Shown: piece after piece, positions 33,059-38,024 of the stretch | How the letters are laid out: every line of letters starts with the position of its first letter | Position numbering within the stretch: the first letter of the stretch is position 1 | NCBI GenBank assembly: GCA_021811105.1 | Contig: JAJZPM010000036.1 | Span: 1-38,024, forward strand | DNA: 38,024 nucleotides | DNA from: Nitrospirota bacterium | GTDB taxonomy: Bacteria; Nitrospirota; Thermodesulfovibrionia; Thermodesulfovibrionales; UBA6898 | Direction of reading: 5' to 3' | Notes under the pieces: generated by a model | What the model was told of the DNA's origin: nothing | The model's input: only the letters and a program-made list of their open reading frames with translations | Databases searched by the model: none | Position numbers and translations under genes: made by a program

Positions 33059-33282
33059 TGTCGTTAATGACAGTCGGGAGACCGCCGTCGACCCTCACCT
33101 CCGGTCAGTTGGCAGTGTATCAGAACTGAGACACTACATGTCAGTTTCCTGCCGACGCCGCGGATATATACGGCTCGTTACCGGCGATCCCGGCCGGCGG
33201 GCAAAACTGATGTCAGTGACCGGCAAGATACGAGTCGAAGGGATAGAATACCGATAAAGCCCATCGCCGCTCTCGGAAAGAC

Positions 33283-33306
33283 AAGCCGGGGCAGTTTGGC
33301 CGGCTT
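33283..33306. terminator. Hairpin between the radical SAM gene and the small Cys-rich gene
   Basis: AAGCCGG (33283-33289) pairs with CCGGCTT (33300-33306) around a 10-nt loop. Only TTTTAT follows on the plus strand. Because the minus-strand small gene ends next to it, it may terminate in either direction. Confidence 0.45.
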
Positions 33307-33477
33307 TTATTCTTCGGTGCTAAAACCCGGACAGTTTGCGGCAAGGACCTCAAATGACCTGGGCAACGTGTTTGAGGGCAACTCCTGCCTTAACTTTCCT
33401 ACCGGCGATATGCACTTTACTTTATTGTTTTGAGTGCGGATAAGATTGAAACAATCGAGACAGCTTTTCTTTTCCAA
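33307..33477 (-). CDS. Small Cys-rich protein, unknown function
   Basis: This protein of about 56 residues has a CLDCFNL pair near the start, a KVKC pair partner, and NCPGFS near the end; four Cys in this order suggest a metal-binding small protein. The likely start is TTG at 33475-33477 with GGAG 6 nt upstream; TTG at 33487-33489 is an alternative without a ribosome-binding site. It lies between the radical SAM gene and the liv operon and has no recognisable partner. Confidence 0.5.
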   Translation of the reverse strand: MEKKSCLDCFNLIRTQNNKVKCISPVGKLRQELPSNTLPRSFEVLAANCPGFSTEE

Positions 33478-33627
33478 AGACCTCTCCAATAAGTTTATGA
33501 ACTCTTACTACATTCATTGTAGAATATTTTTGCCTTCTGATGCATCTTTTTATGTCGAAATTATTTTTTTTTGCAGCGAATCCCCTCACCACTCCGCGTT
33601 ACTACTGTCCCGCAACACGAGAAACAT

Positions 33628-34326
33628 TTATTCTCCCAGATACGCGTGCCTGACCTTCTCGTTATCGAGCAGGTCTTCGCTCCTCCCTTCAAGCGTGATC
33701 ATGCCGCCTTCGAGGACATATCCGCGGTTCGACAGCTTGAGCGCAGCCCGCGCGTTCTGCTCGACAAGGAGGACAGTGACGCCCTTTCTGTTGATCTCCT
33801 CGATAGTCCTGAATATCTTGCTGACCATGATCGGGGCGAGCCCAAGAGACGGCTCATCGAGGAGGAGGATCTCGGGCTTTGCCATGAGCGCCCTGCCTAT
33901 TGCGAGCATCTGTTGCTCGCCTCCGCTCAGCGTACCGCCGTACTGTCTCGCCCGCTCCTTCAATATAGGAAAGAGCCTGAAGACGTCTTCTACGAGTTCA
34001 GTCAACTTCCCCCTCCTGAGAAAAGCCCCCATCTCAAGGTTTTCGAGCACCGTCAATTTCGGAAAAATCCTCCTGCCTTCAGGCACCTGGCTTATGCCCC
34101 TCTCGACTATCCGGTGCGGGGACATTCCCACGATGTTTCCCCCCTTCAATTCGATCTTGCCCGAGGACGGCTTCAACACTCCTGAAATAGTCATAAGACA
34201 GGTCGACTTGCCCGCCCCGTTGCTGCCGATCAGAGACACGATCTCTCCTCTCGGGATCTCCAGTTCGATGCCCCTCAGCGCCTCTATCGGTCCGTAGTGG
34301 GCATGGACTGCTTCAAGCTTCAGCAT
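33628..34326 (-). CDS. livF: Branched-chain amino acid ABC transporter, ATP-binding protein LivF
   Basis: This 232-residue ATPase is the second nucleotide-binding subunit of a liv-type importer. Walker A is GSNGAGKST, the signature is LSGGEQQMLAIGRAL, Walker B is LLLDEPSLGLAP, and the H loop is VEQNARAALK. The short form, with EPSLGLAP rather than EPTAGMNP, fits LivF. It ends the four-gene operon and starts 3 bp after livG. No promoter of its own is visible. Confidence 0.93.
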   Translation of the reverse strand: MLKLEAVHAHYGPIEALRGIELEIPRGEIVSLIGSNGAGKSTCLMTISGVLKPSSGKIELKGGNIVGMSPHRIVERGISQVPEGRRIFPKLTVLENLEMGAFLRRGKLTELVEDVFRLFPILKERARQYGGTLSGGEQQMLAIGRALMAKPEILLLDEPSLGLAPIMVSKIFRTIEEINRKGVTVLLVEQNARAALKLSNRGYVLEGGMITLEGRSEDLLDNEKVRHAYLGE

Positions 34327-34329
34327 GAA

Positions 34330-35094
34330 TTACTGCATCTCCTTGCCGAGATAGGCCTCGATCACCATCGGGTCGTTTCTGATCTCCTGCGGCGCTCCCT
34401 CGGCGATCTTCACTCCGTGGTCGATCACGACGATACGGTCGGATATGCCCATGACGACCTTCATGTCGTGCTCGATAAGGATGATCGTCTTCCCCAGCTC
34501 CCTCAAATTTCTTATGATCGTCATCATCTCGTCCGTCTCAAGCGGGTTCATGCCCGCCGTCGGCTCATCTAGGAGTATCAGCAAAGCGCCCGTCGCCATC
34601 GTACGCGCTATCTCGATCTTTCTCTGGAGACCGTAGGCAAGGCTTCCCGCGGTCTTCCCGGCGAGGGCCTCAAGGCCGAGGAATTCGAGGCACTCGAACG
34701 CCCGTTCCCGCACTTCCCTCTCCTCCCGCTTGAAGCCGGAAAGCCGCAGCACCGCAGGTACAAGTCCCGACCGTATCATAGAATGCTGGGCCACCATGAC
34801 ATTCTCGATCACGCTCATCTCCCTGAAAAGCCGTATATTCTGGAAGGTCCTCGATATGCCAAGACGATTGATCCTGTCGGCAGACATCCCGGTGATCTCT
34901 TTTTCGCGGAGGACAATGCCGCCCTTCGTCGGCTTCAGGAACCCGGTGAGGCAGTTGAAGAGGGTCGTCTTGCCTGCGCCGTTCGGCCCGATGATGCTCT
35001 GGATGGCGCCGTTTTTCACAGAAAAACCGATCTCTTCGATCGCCTTTATTCCGCCGAAGTGCTTCGATAGGCCCCTAACTTCCAAGTGATACAT
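34330..35094 (-). CDS. livG: Branched-chain amino acid ABC transporter, ATP-binding protein LivG
   Basis: This 254-residue ATPase has Walker A GPNGAGKTT, the signature region LAYGLQRKIEIARTMA (YGLQRK in place of LSGGQ is usual for LivG), Walker B LLDEPTAGMNPLE, and IEHDMKVVM. Its C-terminal tail GAPQEIRNDPMVIEAYLG is typical of LivG. GGGAG lies 6 nt before the ATG. It overlaps livM by 20 bp and is followed by livF after 3 bp. Confidence 0.94.
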   Translation of the reverse strand: MYHLEVRGLSKHFGGIKAIEEIGFSVKNGAIQSIIGPNGAGKTTLFNCLTGFLKPTKGGIVLREKEITGMSADRINRLGISRTFQNIRLFREMSVIENVMVAQHSMIRSGLVPAVLRLSGFKREEREVRERAFECLEFLGLEALAGKTAGSLAYGLQRKIEIARTMATGALLILLDEPTAGMNPLETDEMMTIIRNLRELGKTIILIEHDMKVVMGISDRIVVIDHGVKIAEGAPQEIRNDPMVIEAYLGKEMQ

Positions 35095-36202
35095 TTTTTC
35101 TCCCGAAAAGCCCCTGCGGCCTGAATACCATAAGAAGGACGAGCCCCGATCCCACCGCGATCATCCTGTACATCTGCGCCTCTCTCAGCAGTTCCGGAAG
35201 AAACACGAGCACCACCGCGCCGATAATTGCCCCGGTAATGCTCCCTATCCCTCCGATGATCACCATGCACAGGATCAGGACCGATTCCATAAAGGTAAAA
35301 CTCTCCGGCGAGACGAACCTCATCTTCGCCGCGAAAAGGCAGCCGGCGATCCCGGCCCAGAACGCCCCGAATGCACAGGCATACAGTTTGTATCGCATCG
35401 TGCTGATCCCCATCGCCGAGGAGGCGATCTCGTCTTCCCGTATCGCGATCCAGGCCCTTCCGATCTTCGAGTCTTCCACCCTTCGCATCACAAAAACCGT
35501 AAGCACTACAAAGACCAGGACGAGGTAATAATACGAAGAGAGGTCCCCCAGTGTCGCGCCGAACAAAGAGGGCGCATCGATGCCGGATATGCCGTTGGGC
35601 CCTTTCGTGAGGCTGTCCCAGTTGTTCAGGACGAGGCGCACGATCTCCCCGAACCCGAGCGTCACGATCGCAAGGTAGTCGCCCTTCAAACGCAGTGCAG
35701 GAAAGGCCAGAAGAAATCCGGCGACGGTCGTAATGCCGACCGACAGCGGCAGCGACGACCAGAAGCCGAAGCCGAGCGCCGTGTTCAGAAGGGCATAGCT
35801 ATACGCCCCTATCGCGTAAAAGGCCGCGAACCCGAGATTCAGGAGGCCGGTATAGCCGACCACAACATTCAGACCGAGGGCGAGGATCACATAGATGCCT
35901 GAAAGGACCGCCACGTCAACCCAGTAATTATCGACCGCAAAGGGGACGGCGAGCAGCGGCATCAGCAGAAACGGGGAAAAACGGCCGTACTTCCGGGTAG
36001 TATTCTGCAGTCTCTCCATATGGGGGGCCATCTTTCTGAGCCTGTTCGAAACGTACGTCAGGAAAGGGATGGAGACGGCAAGGATGACGAAGAGTATGCC
36101 TGCGGCGCGATATCCCCTGAAAGGAAGGAACAGGAAGGAGAACCAGAATGCCGTGAGCAGGGGCAGAGAGTATCTTTTTGCGTTCCGGCCGATACCGCCC
36201 AT
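35075..36202 (-). CDS. livM: Branched-chain amino acid ABC transporter permease LivM
   Basis: This 375-residue permease has about 10 membrane helices. Typical LivM segments are VVVGYTGLLNLGFAAFYAIGAYSYALL, FGEIVRLVLNNWDSLTKGPNGISGI and RVEDSKIGRAWIAIREDEIAASSAMGI-like (with EIASSAMGI here). The N-terminal 75 residues contain two or three helices ahead of the core. A basic stretch (SNRLRKMAPHMERLQNTTRK) lies between. It starts 4 bp after livH and overlaps livG by 20 bp. Confidence 0.93.
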   Translation of the reverse strand: MGGIGRNAKRYSLPLLTAFWFSFLFLPFRGYRAAGILFVILAVSIPFLTYVSNRLRKMAPHMERLQNTTRKYGRFSPFLLMPLLAVPFAVDNYWVDVAVLSGIYVILALGLNVVVGYTGLLNLGFAAFYAIGAYSYALLNTALGFGFWSSLPLSVGITTVAGFLLAFPALRLKGDYLAIVTLGFGEIVRLVLNNWDSLTKGPNGISGIDAPSLFGATLGDLSSYYYLVLVFVVLTVFVMRRVEDSKIGRAWIAIREDEIASSAMGISTMRYKLYACAFGAFWAGIAGCLFAAKMRFVSPESFTFMESVLILCMVIIGGIGSITGAIIGAVVLVFLPELLREAQMYRMIAVGSGLVLLMVFRPQGLFGRKNVSLGS

Positions 36203-36206
36203 GACC

Positions 36207-37109
36207 TCAGATTTTTTCTTCGGGGGCCTTCCCGAAAAGCCCGCCCGGCCTCACAAGAAGGATCACGATCAGGATAAGGAATGCATATGCATCCTTGTAT
36301 TCGCTCGAGACGTAACTTGCGCCGAGACTCTCCACCAGTCCCAGAAGAATGCCGCCGAACATCGCGCCGGGGATGCTGCCTATGCCTCCGAGCACCGCCG
36401 CAGTGAACGCCTTGATGCCGGCAATATACCCGATAAAATAATTGACGAGCCCATAGTATGCCGCAACCATCACCCCGGCCACCGCAGCCAGTCCCGACCC
36501 GACGACAAACGTGATCGAGATGACCCTGTCGACATTAATCCCGAGCAGGGACGCCATCGTCTTGTCCTGCGCCACCGCGCGCATCGCCTTTCCGGTCTTC
36601 GTCTTCATCACAAATGCCTGGAGCAAAAACATCATCACCGCGGAAACGATGATGATCGCCGCCTGAAGATAGCTCACCCTCGTCGAGAGGAAACGGAACC
36701 CTCCCGCGCCGAAGAGCGAGGGGAAGACCTTGTCGGTGGCGCCCTGCGTCAGCATCACATAATTCTGAAGGAAGATCGAAACGCCTATCGCACTGATCAA
36801 CGGGCTGAGCCTCGGCGCCCTCCGTAGAGGCTTATAGGCAATTTTTTCGACCGTAAACCCGTAGGCCGAGCAGATTACCACCGCGAGCACAACGACGAGA
36901 AGAAGCGTCAGCGGGAGGCTTATTGCGGTCAGTCCGGCCGCGGTGAAGAAGGCCAGAAGGATGATGCCGAGATAGGCCCCGATCATGTAAATCTCGCCGT
37001 GCGCGAAGTTGATCAGTTCCAGAATGCCGTAGACCATTGTATAGCCGAGCGCGATAAGGGCGTAGACACTTCCGAGCGTAAGACCGTTGATGATCTGTTG
37101 CAGCAGCAC
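36207..37109 (-). CDS. livH: Branched-chain amino acid ABC transporter permease LivH
   Basis: This 300-residue permease has about eight helices. Family motifs are QQIINGLTLGSVYALIALGYT at the start, GILELINFAHGEIYMIGAYLG, and SLLGINVDRVISITFVVGS with AAVLGGIGSIPGAMFGG near the C-terminus. It starts at GTG (37107-37109) with a weak ribosome-binding site; no earlier start is in frame. It is the first gene of livHMGF. The substrate-binding protein gene livJ/K is absent up to the end of the window, so it may be elsewhere. The ligand could be an amino acid, amide or urea. Confidence 0.93.
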   Translation of the reverse strand: MLLQQIINGLTLGSVYALIALGYTMVYGILELINFAHGEIYMIGAYLGIILLAFFTAAGLTAISLPLTLLLVVVLAVVICSAYGFTVEKIAYKPLRRAPRLSPLISAIGVSIFLQNYVMLTQGATDKVFPSLFGAGGFRFLSTRVSYLQAAIIIVSAVMMFLLQAFVMKTKTGKAMRAVAQDKTMASLLGINVDRVISITFVVGSGLAAVAGVMVAAYYGLVNYFIGYIAGIKAFTAAVLGGIGSIPGAMFGGILLGLVESLGASYVSSEYKDAYAFLILIVILLVRPGGLFGKAPEEKI

Positions 37110-37339
37110 AGGGAATATTAACAGAAACAGGGCCGATTTTCAAAAAATGGAGGGCCTGCAACCAACTCACCTTTTCGATCGCCTGTCTCCGCAGAGCCGT
37201 CACCCGATACTCCATATCCCTATGTGTTATTTCATCGCGAGCGTTGCTTGATCTTTTGTTTGGAGATATATTGGAAACAGGAGAACCTGCTGCCGCCGTT
37301 TGGCGTCCGGGGTAGCGTGGCGCCTCTTTGAAGCACTGA

Positions 37340-37715
37340 TCAGGACCGTTCGAGTCTCATGGCCCCGGAACCCTTCGCCCTTCTCAGAAGGGTTGCATCG
37401 CCGGTTATCCTGCCGACGATATTCACCTCGCTTGCAGGCACCGGCTCGGGGCCCCTGCTCATCGGAGTAGGCCCGAAAAATATTGCGAGTGCGCTGCCCG
37501 GCGGCCAATAGCCGATATCGCCGATCGAGACCTTCGTCGTTGCGGTCTTATCCAGCGGCATCCTGACAGGGATTTCGAAATAAAACTCGCCCCCCCCATT
37601 CATTGGGTTCCACTTCGATGGGAAGCGCAGCAGCAATGGACTTTGCCGTTTCTGTGTCGAAAAGCTCGGCATCGAGCACAATGTCCTTCCTTACGATCCT
37701 TATCTTCACAGACAT
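37340..37715 (-). pseudogene. Cyclophilin-like fold protein, frameshifted at a G8 run
   Basis: Two minus-strand frames join into one family-like protein of about 124 residues. Frame one starts at ATG 37713-37715 (AGGAAGAG upstream) with SVKIRIVRKDIVLDAELFD and ALPIEVEPNEWGG. Frame two continues with EFYFEIPVRMPL, SIGDIGYWPPGSALAIFFG and RGPEPVPASEVNIVGRI, the usual order of the cyclophilin-like TM1367/DUF3830-type fold. The change falls in a run of eight C (37590-37597, G8 on the coding strand); seven would keep the frame. It may be a sequencing or assembly slip, a real inactivation, or slippage expression. The gene ends about 230 bp before livH. Confidence 0.8.
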
Positions 37716-37897
37716 GTCTCTTCCTCTTTGTTCATTCTACCACCAAAAAACAAAGAATCCTGATATTGGCACCTTGAAATACAGAGAATGACTGATACTC
37801 CGCAATGAGTCGATCATTGAAGAACTGTGGATTTCCGTTGAAACCTCAAAATGACCTCTCGCTTATGCCACTAGATTTTGGGGATGCCACACACTTG

Positions 37898-38021
37898 ACC
37901 CTAACGTTGCATTAAAAACAGATCATGCAGCGTGTTTGAGTCGATGGAGATAATGCAAAACACCCTTTTGGACTGTCGGATTGCCGCTCATTGTGAGCGT
38001 AAGCGTACCGCCGGGCTCGGT
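37898..38021. repeat. Right arm of 124-bp terminal inverted repeat
   Basis: This arm is the exact reverse complement of 1-124. It begins ACCCTAACGTTGCATT and reaches nearly to the window end (38024). Only three bases lie outside it. The inner flanks of the two arms differ from the first base on, so the edge is sharp. Confidence 0.9.
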
Positions 38022-38024
38022 AAG

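Noticed and set aside
33100-33240. Repeated CAGTT/ACTGA motifs after the radical SAM gene as an RNA gene or insertion-site remnant
   Set aside because: Only short imperfect matches; no consistent fold or repeat unit.

Overview
This 38 kb stretch is bacterial and densely packed, with most genes on the minus strand. I find about 41 credible protein genes and no rRNA, tRNA or CRISPR array. The gene set suggests an anaerobic or microaerophilic Gram-negative bacterium of the Nitrospirota or deltaproteobacterial kind: a TauE/SafE exporter paired with a TIGR02186 protein, UspA clusters, a sigma-54 regulator, a DUF2318 lipoprotein, an ArsS-type radical SAM protein, a DsrE protein and a liv transporter. 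That assignment is inference from gene content only.

Layout. 1-124 is one arm of a perfect 124 bp inverted repeat whose other arm is 37898-38021; it probably marks copies of one insertion sequence or an assembly break. 180-6564 holds hsp20, an RNA-binding protein with rpsU, a DUF3617 protein, a rhodanese interrupted by an in-frame TGA, an arginyltransferase-like gene, an FAD oxidoreductase and small membrane proteins. 6715-10521 is a sugar-phosphate operon (transketolase, rpiB, pgl and a divergent rpe). 11434-15847 is a histidine kinase, a single-domain response regulator and a large PEP-utilizing-type protein. 16044-17552 is an MFS exporter.

17966-24713 is a long minus-strand stress/transport cluster: a UspA-like protein, TauE/SafE, a TIGR02186 protein, two UspA proteins, TatA, and two unusual proteins with an N-terminal MshEN-like domain followed by several DUF202-like helices carrying an Arg-Thr pair every seven residues. 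A good sigma-54 promoter lies before the first gene. A sigma-54 activator (24962-26293) and its kinase (26463-28019) lie directly upstream, so a local regulatory circuit is likely. 28187-33477 holds a DUF2318 lipoprotein, a nitrilase-family hydrolase, arsS, a DsrE protein, a glycosyltransferase/radical SAM pair and a small Cys-rich protein. 33628-37109 is livHMGF without its binding-protein gene, preceded by a frameshifted cyclophilin-like gene.

The most notable result is two independent selenoprotein candidates. In the rhodanese (2367-2798) and in arsS (29429-30391) an in-frame TGA sits where homologues have Cys, the reading frame continues with family-like sequence, and a 6-bp hairpin with a 5-nt loop follows. 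In both cases the loop begins exactly 21 nt after the TGA. UGA is also used as an ordinary stop here (for example at 3998, 11373 and 33058), so these look like recoding events rather than a variant genetic code.
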